DNA of 64,000 bases. Origin: Cordilura impudica (taxonomy: Eukaryota > Arthropoda > Insecta > Diptera > Scathophagidae). The notes under the pieces were generated by a model. It had not been told where the DNA came from. It did no database searches and saw only the letters and a list, made by a program, of their open reading frames with translations. Numbering within the stretch: position 1 is the stretch's first letter; each line of letters begins with the position of its first letter. The stretch is from the NCBI GenBank assembly GCA_963682025.1, contig OY821519.1:251300858-251364857 (forward strand), given 5' to 3'. Below are positions 10,301-20,540 of this stretch, one piece after another. A program made the translations under genes and the position numbers.

Positions 10301-13300
10301 CATTACAAAATTTCCCATACAGACTGACGGAATACTGGGACAAGATTTTTTAAAAAATTGCTTATGCAAAATCGATTTAGAAACCTGCACTATAACAGTT
10401 ATTATCAATGATGAAGAGATCATTTTACCAATTTACTCAGACTTGTCAGAAGTTTCTGAAATAATTATTCCTGCAAGATCAGAAATAATTCACCATATAA
10501 AAATGGATCTAACTGAAGACAGTGTTGTGTTAAATAAAGAAGTGCAAGAAGGAGTATTTTTGGGAAATTCAATAGCACCCAAAGACGGATTTGCCCACAT
10601 AAGACTACTTAATGTAAATGACAAAGAAATAAGAATTAAAAAGTTAAAATTAGAAACTGAGCCATTACATAACTATTACTTAATTAAAAATAAGAAGAAG
10701 GACAATTCTGACAGGGAACGTTTTGAAGAATTGATTAACATTTTAAATTTGGATTCAAAAGACAAAGAAGCAAAGGACTCGTTATACGCAATTTTTGAAC
10801 AATATTCGGACATTTTTCATATCGAAGGAGAAGTATTGACAGCAAACAATTTTTATACTCAACATTTAAGTGTAAATGACACAAATCCTGTGTACATAAA
10901 AAATTATAGACTACCGAATTCTCAGCTTGAAGAAATAGACGAGCAAGTAGACAATTTAATAGACACTGATATAGCAGAACACTCAGTTAGTCCCTATAAC
11001 TCACCATTATTGCTAGTACCAAAAAAAAATGGTGGGGACAAAAAGAAATGGAGACTAGTAGTAGACTATAGGCAACTAAATAAGAAGTTGGTAAGCGACC
11101 GCTTCCCCCTAACCCGCTTGGAGGACGTACTAGATTTACTAGGCCGAGCAAAATACTTTTCAACACTCGACATGACGAGCTCTTTCCATCAAATACCGTT
11201 ACATGAAGACTCTAGACCTTTAACTGCATTTTCAACTAACAAAGGACATTTTCAATTTAAACGTTTACCATTCGGATTGAAAATTTCAAGCAATAGCTTT
11301 CAAAGAATGCTTACAATCGCCTTGAGTGGTTTGGATAGCCAAGCATTTTTGTATGTCGACGATATAATAGTATTTGGTTGTAGTTTAAAACACCATAATG
11401 ACAATTTAATAACAGTCTTCGACAGACTAAGAAAATACAATTTAAAATTAAATGCAAACAAATGCGTATTTTTAAAATCAGAAGTCGTATATTTAGGACA
11501 TTTAATTACTAATGAAGGTATAAAAACAGACCCTTCTAAATTTGAAACAATAAAAAAATACCCCGTCCCAAGAAATAGTGACGAAGTGAGAAAATTCGTA
11601 GCTTTTTGTAATTACTACAGACGATTTATTGAAAACTTCGCTCAAACCACAAAATGTCTCAATAATCTGGTAAAAAAAGGACAGACATTCGAATGGACAG
11701 AAGAATGTCAAAAGACATTTGAACTCTTAAAAGAAAAATTAATTAACCCACCTATATTACAGTATCCAAATTTTGAACAACCATTCGTACTCACAACTGA
11801 TGCATCTGACTTCGCAATCGGTGCAATCTTAAGCCAAGGTGACATAGGAAAAGACTTGCCAATATCCTATGCAAGTAAAACACTGGCAAAACACGATATA
11901 AACAAGCCAGTAATAGAAAAAGAGCTACTAGCCATTCATTGGGGAATTAATTTTTTTAGACCATATTTATATGGCAGGAAGTTTATCGTGGTGACGGACC
12001 ACAGACCCCTAGTAGCATTATTTACGCATAAAAATCCTTCATCAAAGATGACAAGGATAAGAATAGATTTGTCAGATTATGATTTTGACATAGTCTACAA
12101 ACAAGGAAAAATTAATACAAATGCCGATGCATTGTCAAGAATAAAAATAGATTCGGACATACTCAAGAGTATGATACCGACAAATTGTGATGACTCAAAA
12201 AGAATGTTTGCAATAACAAGGGGAATGTCAGCCAACGAGAACAAGGCAGACACGGAGAAATACAATTCTCATTCGAAGCCTGATCAACTTCACATTTGGG
12301 AATGTACGTCCATATCTGATATCAGGAATATGAAAAATTTAAGATTTATAGAAGAAAATAATAAAGGTACCAAAATTGAGATAAATAAAAGATGGGTAAC
12401 AGTTAGATATAGCGATAATCACCCGAAATTCGTTTCGATCGTCGAGAAGCTATCATCAAAAATGACTGATAGGAATATAATGAAGCTAGCGTTAGAACAA
12501 AATGATATATTAAGAGGCATGCCCATAGAAGAATTTAAGAAAATGTATAATGAATTGCAAATGGAAAGAATAAAAAGGAATTTAGAACCTTTAACGGTAA
12601 TAATATACAAAGCCCCAACAAAAATTAAAGAAGAGTCAATTATGAAAAATTTAATTAAAGAGTATCACAATACACCAATAGGAGGACATTTAGGCATCAG
12701 AAAAACTTTATTGAAACTAAAACAAAGATTCGTTTGGAAAAACATGAATAAAATGGTTAAAAAATATATAATAAATTGTTGTGACTGCACAAAGAATAAG
12801 CAAACAAAATACACCAAAGAAAAAATGACGATAACTGACACACCTGGTACAAGTTTTGAAACGTTAAGTATAGATACGGTAGGACCCTTACGAATATCTA
12901 ACGGCTATAGATATATTTTGACAGTACAGTGCGAATTAACAAAATACGTCATACTACATCCAAAAGAGGCGGTATCAATCGCAAAAGCATTAGTGGACCA
13001 AGTAATACTTAAATACGGACTTTTTAAGACACTAAAATCAGACAGAGGAACTGAATTTAAAAATGAACTGCTTGGAAATATTTGCCAAATGTTGAAAGTA
13101 GAACAGATTTTCTCAACACCCTACCACCATCAGACAATAGGAGCACTTGAACGAAATCATAGAGTTTTGAATGAGTTTTTGTTAAATTTCGTTGAAAATA
13201 ATGAATGGGACAAATATATTTTGTACTATGCATTTGCATATAATAGCACACCAAATGTGGATACTAAATACAGCCCTTATGAACTAGTATATGGAAAAAT

Positions 13301-13649
13301 TCCACGTTTGCCAAATGACATGGTTGAGAATAATAGGCCAATTTACAATTTGGACAGCTATGCAAATGAAATGAAAATAAGACTACGGGAATCACTACTT
13401 AAAGCACGAGAACTAATACATATGACAAAACTAAAAAGAAAACTAGATTATGACAAGAATTGTAAGGAATCTGACCTAAAAGTAGGAGATTTAGTATACG
13501 TTAAGTTAGAAACTAGGAGAAAACAACAGAGTCCATATCATGGCCCTTACCCTATAATTGAACGTAAAGGAGTCAATTCTGTAATTAAGATTAATAATAA
13601 ATTTAAGGAATATCATAACAATATATTTAAAAAATACAATCCTAATTAA
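7311..13649 (+). CDS. pol: Pol polyprotein (PR-RT-RNaseH-INT), split by a 2.7 kb insertion
   Basis: Pol continues from Gag in the -1 frame. The protease active site FIVDTGADVS is encoded near 7411-7440; the frame reaches 7610, where family Z is inserted, and resumes exactly at 10312 with GILGQDFLKN. Downstream are RT (WRLVVDYRQLNKK, FSTLDMTSSFHQIP, catalytic YVDDII near 11352), RNase H (FVLTTDASDFAIGA, TDHRPL), the HHCC integrase zinc domain, and the D,D,E core (SIDTVGPL, LKSDRGTEF, GALERNHR). The second part reads openly to TAA at 13649. Only the insertion disables the enzyme set: the inserted LTR brings stops before the RT. Confidence 0.9.
7611..9010 (+). repeat. Family Z LTR, first copy
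   Basis: It is 1400 bp and highly similar to 22361-23766. Landmarks are CTCTGCACTGTATCAG near the start, a small ATG frame near 8624 (MANFFQWHSARHNHG), ATTAAAAATT-rich DNA, then the GTAGTGCGGTTTCCCTGGG...CATTACA end with an acceptor-like CCAG at 8945. Confidence 0.8.
9178..10307 (+). repeat. Family Z LTR, second, mosaic copy
   Basis: The first ~420 bp (9178-9600) and last ~130 bp match the LTR at 7611. The middle is different and carries a splice-donor-like AAGGTGAGTATGG near 10099-10111, matching the exon module at 2810-2835. LTRs made in one retrotransposition event should be identical, so this pair points to recombination or an unusual template. Confidence 0.7.
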
Positions 13650-13919
13650 AAAAAAAAAAATAAAAAAAAAAAAAAAACTGCTAAGAATTTAATTTAAGAA
13701 ATATTTATACAATCACAAAAACTTTTATACAAAACTTTTATATTTATACAATCACAAAAACTAATTATGGATAGTAATTTCTTTAACTTAAAATTATATT
13801 TACTTGAACTTCAACAAAAACAATTTTTTGGAAACACACTTTCCTTTTGAAAATCGCGGAACTCTCAAAATTCATATAAATTTTGCTAGCCCCGTAATTT
13901 TCATTCTTGAGGACGATGG

Positions 13920-14532
13920 TGTAGAGATCCACCAAATGAATTTCTGTTGCTAACAAAAAAAACTTAAATTCAAAATAACATGTATGAAATATAAATCCAA
14001 AAAAATTGATGGCACACTTTGTTGCTACTCAAATACAATGTTTAGCTTAAATACAATGTTTAGCCTTTAATTACCAAAAGTGAAAAATGACACTTTTCAT
14101 GAAGGCCACTCATTGTTTCTTTTTTTTTTCAAGTTCAAGTATAAATTTTGTTTACACAATCTTCATTAATAAACACATTTTTTTTATTCAAATATTTTTT
14201 TTTGAACTTATTTTTTTGTTTTACATTTATTGATTTGATTTTATTTGAATTTGATTTTTATTTTTATGTATGTATAAGTAAGTAATTAAAATTGTAAATA
14301 ATAAAAACCAAAAACATTAAGTGCTGAATTAGCACAAAAATAATATAAAATAAAGACCACTGTTGGAGAACAGAATGATTGGTGCTCTGACAGTTGGTAG
14401 GCAAACTTGCCCTAACTAAAAAAAAAAATTGTTTGATTTCAAAAGGATTAAACACTAAAACTGGTCGGCAGGTTTGCCCCAGAATTAGTTTGAAAAATTA
14501 ACCAATATAAATTCTACCATAAAAATATTATA
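13920..14532 (+). repeat. 3' LTR of the 412/mdg1-like element
   Basis: This is the second 613-bp LTR, starting after a purine-rich GAGGACGATGG that may serve as the polypurine primer. It is followed by CAAG, the target duplication. It has only three substitutions relative to the 5' LTR. Confidence 0.95.
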
Positions 14533-14554
14533 CAAGGACCAAATTACTTTCTTA

Positions 14555-14740
14555 ATAGTAGGAACGTCAATGGAGTTTAATCCTCTTTTCCGACCCCTTT
14601 ATCAAATAGACGGTGACTGGTACTTCACTTAATAGACAGCACTCATACCCGAAAATTTTATCCGAGATGCCGAAAGGATAGCGCACCAACTAGTGCTGTG
14701 CTGTGACGTCAATGCATACCATCCGATCTGGGGAAGTACA
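14555..14740 (+). pseudogene. Second copy of the non-LTR endonuclease fragment
   Basis: This is a close copy of 3030-3210 with an in-frame TAA-TAG pair after DGDWYF. It retains CCDVNAYHPIWG, with the Asp of the endonuclease motif. It is truncated on the right at 14740 by the LTR that begins GTAGCGTAATTGC. The fragment continues leftwards, across the 4540-14532 insertion, into the unidentified ORF at 4126. Confidence 0.6.
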
Positions 14741-15205
14741 GTAGCGTAATTGCATTCATAAATTGGACGATAACTTTATTTAGTCACTAATAAATGTTGT
14801 TGTCCAAAATATGTGCAATCACAAACATTCGCTAACGCGGAAGTACATTAAAGTTCACTGCCCTTACGTTGTGCATTGAACTATTCATGTATATACAACT
14901 GCCGATGCAGCGAATGTATTGTGCAATAAACATTAACACCATACCACGCAATTGTTGTTGCGTGTTGACTTGATTTCTGCTGTGTTATGAATTCGGAGTA
15001 TAACACAGAGAAATCAATTAATCATGTGTATGTATGTTTTTAAGTATTTTTATTCTCAATCAATAAAACTTTGTAAAAACTTTTTAGAATAAGAAGTGAT
15101 TAAAAACAATAAAGAATAATCAATTAATCAATTGACTCCAAACAGAAAAAGTGTATTAATTTTAACTTATAATTTTCTTTTAACAAAATATAATTTATCT
15201 TTATA
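14741..15205 (+). mobile_element. LTR of the tRNA-Arg-primed family (copy C)
   Basis: This is the 465-bp uninterrupted version of the LTR at 209-1237 and provides the empty-site reference for the solo LTR at 505-1064. It is followed at once by the tRNA-Arg primer site (15206-15223) and ~80 bp of the A-rich leader, then by the R1-type element. The first base of the expected TGTAG start is replaced by A. Confidence 0.8.
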
Positions 15206-15223
15206 TGGCGATCCTGCCAGGAG
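15206..15223 (+). promoter_or_regulatory. Primer-binding site, tRNA-Arg (copy C)
   Basis: TGGCGATCCTGCCAGGAG follows the LTR directly and again complements the 3' end of tRNA-Arg. It is identical to the site at 1238. Confidence 0.8.
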
Positions 15224-15704
15224 CTTGGAAAAGAATTAAAAAAAAAGACTTCAATTGACACTGGAAAAGAATTAAAAAAAAAAGACTTCAATTGACTCCA
15301 AACAGAGTCATTCGGTGTTTAACAGTTGAATAGAACGGTTGTGTTTTTAACAAGTGCGGTTGATCGATAGTGATAGAGTGAATTTTGTGAAAATAATTAA
15401 GACAGTGACTTTTAAATTAACCTTGAGATTTATTTGTTTGGGTGCTCCGCTGAACATTTGTAAAATCGGTGTCTCAAAAATCTCCGGCCAAAAGTGTGGT
15501 TAGAGACGGTGACGTGTAGAGGATATACACTAGCGCCAATATTGACTCTAGCGGCGAGTAGTGGAACTAAAGTCGGTTTCCGGTTTCCAACTTCCGGTTT
15601 CGGGTCGTCCATTTCCGGTTTGTGTCTCGGCTAAGTCCGTTTCCGATTCGTGTCTCGGGTGTAACCGGTGTGTGACTCTGCTAACTTCCGTCATAGTTAG
15701 TAGT

Positions 15705-15773
15705 AGTACTGTGGTGAGCGGGTTGCGTATACATAACAACTTTTATAAACTATTAAGTATACGCAACAGTACT
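15705..15773 (+). other. Perfect-stem hairpin in the 5' UTR
   Basis: AGTACTG (15705-15711) pairs with CAGTACT (15767-15773), and TTGCGTATAC (15723-15732) pairs with GTATACGCAA (15757-15766). The right half of the stem is continuous while the left carries an 11-nt bulge. The loop is 24 nt. Confidence 0.75.
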
Positions 15774-15804
15774 GATTGTTCGTCCGGTTTATTAAAAGAA
15801 ATTT

Positions 15805-16000
15805 TGTCCGTCCTTCCGTCGGTGTGTCCGTCCTTCCGCGGACGTGTCTGTCCTTCCGTGGACGTGTCTGTCCTTCCAGTAAGGAGTCAGTACTTTCGTC
15901 GACGTTCCGTCCTTCCATTGACGTGTCCGTCCTTCCACTGAAGTGTCCGTCCTTCTGTTGACGTGTCCGTCCTTCCGTCAACGTCCGTCCTTCTGTAGCT
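15805..16000 (+). repeat. ~20-bp minisatellite in the R1-type 5' UTR
   Basis: About nine imperfect units of the form GACGTGTCCGTCCTTCCGTT run to just before the ORF1 start. Similar internal repeats are known in 5' UTRs of some arthropod LINEs; the function here is unknown. Confidence 0.7.
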
Positions 16001-16036
16001 GCTATCAAGGTTAGTACTTAGTAGTTAAGTTGTGAG

Positions 16037-17524
16037 ATGCCGCCGCCGCCCAGAAAGCGGGCTGTGAAGCCGAAAGGTGACGCTTCTGACATGGCGACAA
16101 TCGATGGGTGTGGTACTGGTGCACCCCCGGTGGGTGGTAGTTTACTCCGACACACCGAGAGTGAATTATCGAGCACCGAGATGGACGAGGAGATTAAGAG
16201 GGTTAAGTTTGGCTCTCCGAAATTCAAGCGGCCAGCTGGTGTTGCTGCTGGTGCTGCTGCTGGTGCTGCTGCTGGTGTTGCTGTTGGTGCTGCTGCTGGT
16301 GTTGCTGCTGGGGCTGCTGCTGGTGTTGCTGCTGCTGGCGGTGCTGCTGTTTCGGCTGAGGAGTTGATGGACGGAGTTGCTGTAGCTGAAAAGTCGTCTG
16401 GTGCCACGACCAGGAAGACGCGTGACCGCATGAGGGCCCGGTCAGTTCGTGATACTGGCATGGTCGGCAGAATGAAGGACGTAAGTGCCGACGTGTTGGA
16501 GCTGGTGATGGCTGGTGGAGTGGATGCACTGCTGGCAAAGGCGGTCATGGGTCATGTTGGCGCTTTTGAGCAACTGATCTTCAGCTTAATTGCGGAGAAC
16601 GAGCGGCTGAAGGGGCGTTTGGAGGTGTACGAAGGCGGAAAGGCGGTCGGGGCACAGCCAACGGCTTCGAGGGTTGTTATGAGGCCTCAGATGGCGGTCA
16701 GGCGAGGTGTGTTCAGTGTTGGTCTGTCCGACGGTGCTATGTCTGGTGGTGTGCCTGGTGGTGTGTCTGGTAGTGTTGCTGTGGTGCCCAAGCCGGTGGA
16801 AACGTGGTCCGTTGTGGTGAAGGGGAAGAAGGGCGTCACCTCTAAGGAAGTAGTTGAGAAGGTGCAGAAGGAGGTCGGCCCCACCCTTGGGGTACGTGTA
16901 CACGCACTGCGGCCTATGCGCGATGGCGGAGCGGTTATTCGAACCCCGTCGGTAGCTGAAAGGGAGAGGGTCGTGAAGAACGCTAAGTTCGGTGAGGTTG
17001 GGTTGGAGGTGTCGGTGAGAGACAAGCTCGGACCGAAGGTCGTCGTGCAGCGGGTTCATCCGGAAATCACTCCGGATGAATTTATGAACGAGCTGTACGA
17101 GAAGAACCTGAAGGAGAAGATGTCCGAGGAAGTCTTCAAAAGGAGCGTTCGCTTGGTGTCTAGCCCGTGGAAGGTAAATGGCGGCCCGGTTAACGTTGTC
17201 CTGGAGGGCAACGCTCAGGCTATGGAGCTGCTGACCGATGTCGGAAGATGCTATATTAACTGGTTTACGTTTGCGGTGCGACATCACGATGCTGTTCCGT
17301 GCTGCTACAGGTGCTTAGTGTTCGACCATATGATTAGGGACTGTCGAATGCCTTATGAGGTTTGTCGCCTATGCGGTACCGCCGGCCATAAAGCCTCACG
17401 GTGCGAAAATGAGATTAGATGTCGGAATTGCGCATTTAAGGGACTCCCGGCTGGGCATCTTATGATGTCCGCGGCCTGTCCCGTCTACAGCGCAATAGTT
17501 GCTAGAGCGAACGCACGCCATTAA
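16037..17524 (+). CDS. ORF1 (Gag-like) of the R1-type element
   Basis: This intact 495-codon ORF1 starts MPPPPRKRAVKPKGD. It contains a run of ~40 residues of (A/V)AAGAAAG-type repeats from residue ~70, then the central domain. C-terminal are three knuckles: CYRCLVFDHMIRDC and CRLCGTAGHKASRC (both CX2CX4HX4C) and a longer CRNC...H...C. This is the arrangement of R1-clade ORF1 proteins, which bind element RNA. The stop TAA is one base before the ORF2 ATG, so ORF2 is probably made by reinitiation. Confidence 0.88.
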   Translation: MPPPPRKRAVKPKGDASDMATIDGCGTGAPPVGGSLLRHTESELSSTEMDEEIKRVKFGSPKFKRPAGVAAGAAAGAAAGVAVGAAAGVAAGAAAGVAAAGGAAVSAEELMDGVAVAEKSSGATTRKTRDRMRARSVRDTGMVGRMKDVSADVLELVMAGGVDALLAKAVMGHVGAFEQLIFSLIAENERLKGRLEVYEGGKAVGAQPTASRVVMRPQMAVRRGVFSVGLSDGAMSGGVPGGVSGSVAVVPKPVETWSVVVKGKKGVTSKEVVEKVQKEVGPTLGVRVHALRPMRDGGAVIRTPSVAERERVVKNAKFGEVGLEVSVRDKLGPKVVVQRVHPEITPDEFMNELYEKNLKEKMSEEVFKRSVRLVSSPWKVNGGPVNVVLEGNAQAMELLTDVGRCYINWFTFAVRHHDAVPCCYRCLVFDHMIRDCRMPYEVCRLCGTAGHKASRCENEIRCRNCAFKGLPAGHLMMSAACPVYSAIVARANARH

Positions 17525-17525
17525 A

Positions 17526-20281
17526 ATGGAGGGAACAGATATAAAAATCTTGCAGCTTAACTGTCAGCGGTCATACTCCGTGATCTGCGAGCTAGGTCAG
17601 GCGATGTGTAACCTGGGCGCGAGTTTTGCCCTAGTGCAGGAGCCGTATATTACGGATGGCTGCATCAGGGGTTTACCTGGGGGTATGCGCGCGTTTACCG
17701 ACGACGGTGGTAGCGCCGCTATTGTTGTTAGGGATAGGGACGTGGACTGTACCGTCATTAGTAGGAGTGTTTGGGGAATCTGCGTTAGTGTAGAAGGGGG
17801 TTTTGGTAGAATGTTACTGACGAGCATCTACTGTTGGTTCGGAACGCCTCTTGAACCCTATTTGGGGTACATGGATTCGGTACTACTACTGGATAATAGC
17901 TCACCTATAATCCTAGCTCTAGACGCAAACGCATGCTCTCCCATGTGGTTCTCCAAGATGAGCAGAAATGCTTCTGCTCATCCGAACTACATGCGAGGTG
18001 TTATGCTTAGTGAATGGCTGGTCACGAAGCGGCTCATTGTTCTCAATGAGCCTAGTGAGATGTACACCTTTGACGGTCCAGGAGGTTGTAGTGACATTGA
18101 CGTGACGTTAGGTAATGGGAGGGTAGCTTCAGAGTTTGACATTAGTTGGAAGATTAGGGATGACTTTGGGGTGAGTGACCATAGCCTCATTGAGGTTGTG
18201 GTCTCTCATCATCGGGCTACGAACGGGACGGACATGCCACGCAGGTGGCGACTACATGACGTCAATTGGGACATCTACGCTGATGCCTTTAGGGGCACAG
18301 CGCTGGATGTCCCAATTGCAGAATTTAGGGATTGGACAATAGACAGTCAAGTCGACCAGATAGATCAATGGATGTCCACAGTGAACGACACTCTTCTGGG
18401 TCGTTGTCGCCAGACTCGACACAGAGGACTTAAATGGTGGTCTCGGGAGCTGGATATGATGCGGAGGAATGTCCGACGCCTGAGGAAGCGATTCCAAAGG
18501 GGAAGGCGTTCCAATGCTGAAGATCTTGCTCAGCGTAAAGTTGACTATCTGGCCGCCTTGAGGACGTACAAAGACGAGATTGTTCGTGTCAAGGAGGAGG
18601 ATTGGAGGACTTTTGTGCAGGACAGCAGAAATGACCCTTGGGGTCAGGCCTATCGTATAGTCCGGGGTAGACGGAAACAGACGGACTTGACCGGTCTTTG
18701 TATAAGTGGAGTGACTTTACTGACGTGGAGACAGTGCACTAGCGCTTTACTTGAGGCACTTTTTCCAGGGGCTGAACCGGCTGTCCATCCTCTCTATGAG
18801 GCGGTGGATGGCCCTCCGCCACTGGAAAGACTAGAAGTAGATGTTAGCATGTGCCGAGTCAAGTGTAGAAAGTCTCCGGGTTTGGATGGTATGACTGGAG
18901 AGATGTGTAAAAGCATCTGGAAAGCCATACCGGAATACCTGGAGGCAATCTACAGGAGGTGCATTAGTGAGGGGTACTTCCCTGGGGCTTGGAAGCAAGC
19001 CAAAGTTGTGGTGCTCCTGAAGTCTCCCGATAGAGTGAGGAGCGATCCTCGCTCTTATCGGGGCATAAGCCTTCTCCCAGTACTTGGAAAAGTGCTGGAG
19101 AGGATTATGGTCAACAGACTGAAGGAATCCTACAACGAGGTTGCTTCTGAGTTTCAGTTCGGTTTTAAAGAAGGGAAATCCGTGGAGGATGCTTGGCATC
19201 ATGTCCGTAATTGTGTGACTGACTGTCCGAACAAATATGTCCTTGGCATATTTGTTGACTTTAAAGGTGCGTTTGATTACCTCTCGTGGGATAGGGTACT
19301 GGATAGACTACGGACAGTAGGTTGTAGAGAGCTTTCCTTATGGCAAAGCTATTTTAATAGCAGGAAAGTTGTTGCGGTAGGAGCCAACGATACTGTTTGT
19401 AGGGAGGTTGTTAGGGGCTGCCCGCAAGGGTCCATCTGCGGTCCATTTATTTGGAACCTAATGATGGATCCCTTGTTAAGGTCCCTAAGGACAACCAACT
19501 TTGTGCTTACGCGGATGACTTGCTCATCTTAATCGAAGGTCAGTCTCGTGCTGAACTGGAGAGAAAAGGTGAGGGGGCCATGCGTGAAATCAATGAGTGG
19601 GGGAACAGTGTCGGTGTTGAGGTGTCAAGGGAAAAGACCGTTTCCATGCTGCTTAAAGGCAGCTTATCGCAGGCTCGCCCACCTGTAGTTCGATCTGGCA
19701 ATGCCAGCATTCGATATGTGACTCAGGTTAGGTATTTGGGCATAACCATGGGCGAAAGAATGAACTTTCTAGTTCATCTTTCGACACTTAAGGACAAGTT
19801 GACGACAGTTGTGGGAGGAGTCAGACGCATCCTCAGGAATGACTGGGGTCTTAGCAGGAGAGCTGTCCCTACCATATATAGTGATCTGTTTGTTGCTTGT
19901 GCAACATTCGGCTCGTCTGTATGGTACGGCACCGCTCTGTCTGCTATGGGCAAGAAACGAATCTTGTCTTGTCAGAGAGTGGCAATGCTGGCTTGCATGC
20001 CAGTTTGTCACACAGTTTCGACAGATGCTCTTCAAGTTTTGTTAGGCGCACCTCCCCTTGACTTGGAGGTGGTACGTCGTGGTATCATTTTCAAGGTTAA
20101 GAAGGGACTGCCACTATCAGGGCATGATTGGATAACTTCGACTGAAATCGCTGATTTAGACTTGCGGCAGGTGAAACTCCTGCTGGACGAGCATCTTCTT
20201 GCAAGATGGCGTTCACGTTGGACTGAGACGGATAAGGGCCGAACAACGTACGATTTTATTAAATATAATTTATCTTTATAG
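17526..20281 (+). pseudogene. ORF2 (endonuclease-reverse transcriptase) of the R1-type element, one frameshift, truncated
   Basis: ORF2 starts at the ATG in TAAAATG. The endonuclease part shows ILQLNCQRSY, FALVQEPYI, LALDANACSPMW and VSDHSLIEV. The RT part shows KSPGLDGMTGEMCK, RGISLLPVLGKVLERI, FVDFKGAFDYLSW (about residue 575), GCPQGSICGPFIWNL and YADDLL (about residue 660). Between the last two, near 19470-19490, one base has been lost, shifting the frame by -1. After DKGRTTYDFI the frame ends within a few codons, whereas R1-clade ORF2 proteins normally continue for about 100 more residues with a Cys-His motif. The element is therefore dead. Confidence 0.87.
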
Positions 20282-20540
20282 TACGAATATAAACGAAATA
20301 GGTATTACTTGACAATCTATGTAAATAAATTTCAAATAAATATGACAGCAAAAGAAATCATTTGTAGTGTATCTATTATATTTGACCGCTATCGCTACAA
20401 TAATGTAAGGCATGATCGATTAAAAAATCGAGTAGAAGTTCGAATAAAAGGAAATTCATAATTTAAATAAAGTTTTTGAATTAATGACCTCCGCTACAAT
20501 TTTCGCGAAAATAGTTACTTAATGATGAAAGGTGACAACG
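20282..20540 (+). other. AT-rich DNA between the R1 element and the virus-like gene
   Basis: No gene is seen. The last ~70 bp, from about 20478 (TTAATGACCTCCGCTACAAT), may be the 5' UTR of the following virus-like gene because no transposon motif occurs there. Confidence 0.3.

Larger units (their letters stand above)
7611..10307 (+). mobile_element. Family Z long-terminal-repeat element inserted in the protease
   Basis: The element starts TGTGACGG, ends CCATTACA, and has the 4-bp duplication AAAT at 7607-7610 and 10308-10311. It consists of a 1400-bp LTR (7611-9010), 167 bp of unique DNA, and a second, shorter LTR (9178-10307) that lacks the first five bases. No protein gene of an autonomous element is present. 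A third LTR copy is at 22361-23766. The parent superfamily is not known; TG...CA ends and the 4-bp duplication suggest gypsy. Confidence 0.8.
4540..14532 (+). mobile_element. 412/mdg1-like gypsy-superfamily retrotransposon, nearly intact
   Basis: The LTRs (4540-5152 and 13920-14532) are both 613 bp and differ at three sites, all transitions. The target duplication is CAAG at 4536-4539 and 14533-14536. In order inside are a primer site, two small leader ORFs, Gag, and a PR-RT-RNaseH-INT polyprotein, with no env gene between pol and the 3' LTR. That layout is typical of the mdg1/412 clade. A 2697-bp family Z element (7611-10307) sits inside the protease; without it and its duplicated AAAT the element is about 7.3 kb. 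Gag and the rest of pol have no stops. Confidence 0.92.
15307..16036 (+). promoter_or_regulatory. 5' UTR of the R1-type element with hairpin and tandem repeats
   Basis: The leader starts GTCATTCGGTGTTTAACAG. Near 15575-15665 it has repeated TTTCCGG-type words. At 15705-15773 it can fold into a strong hairpin. From about 15805 to 16000 it has irregular ~20-bp tandem units (GTGTCCGTCCTTCCG type). The promoter should be internal, as in other R1/Jockey elements, but no core motif was proved. Confidence 0.6.
15307..20281 (+). mobile_element. R1-clade non-LTR retrotransposon, 3' truncated
   Basis: A GC-rich body sits in AT-rich DNA. It has a 730-bp 5' UTR, ORF1 (Gag-like with three Cys-His knuckles) and ORF2 (APE endonuclease plus RT), joined by TAAAATG. 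The left junction lies in the leader after LTR copy C (CTCCAAACAGA|GTCATTCGG). The ORF2 end is cut off before the usual C-terminal Cys-His region, and the last 20 coding bases equal the end of the upstream LTR, so the right junction is a rearrangement. One frameshift near 19480 interrupts ORF2. Confidence 0.85.

Noticed and set aside
16018..16548. Minus-strand and shifted frames rich in Ala, Gln or Leu opposite R1-type ORF1
   Set aside because: They are shadows of the GCT-rich Ala/Gly repeat of ORF1. The plus-strand ORF1 has zinc knuckles and family similarity, the others have none.
16935..16955. tRNA B-box-like TTCGAACCCC
   Set aside because: It lies in frame within R1-type ORF1, with no A box at the right distance and no cloverleaf.
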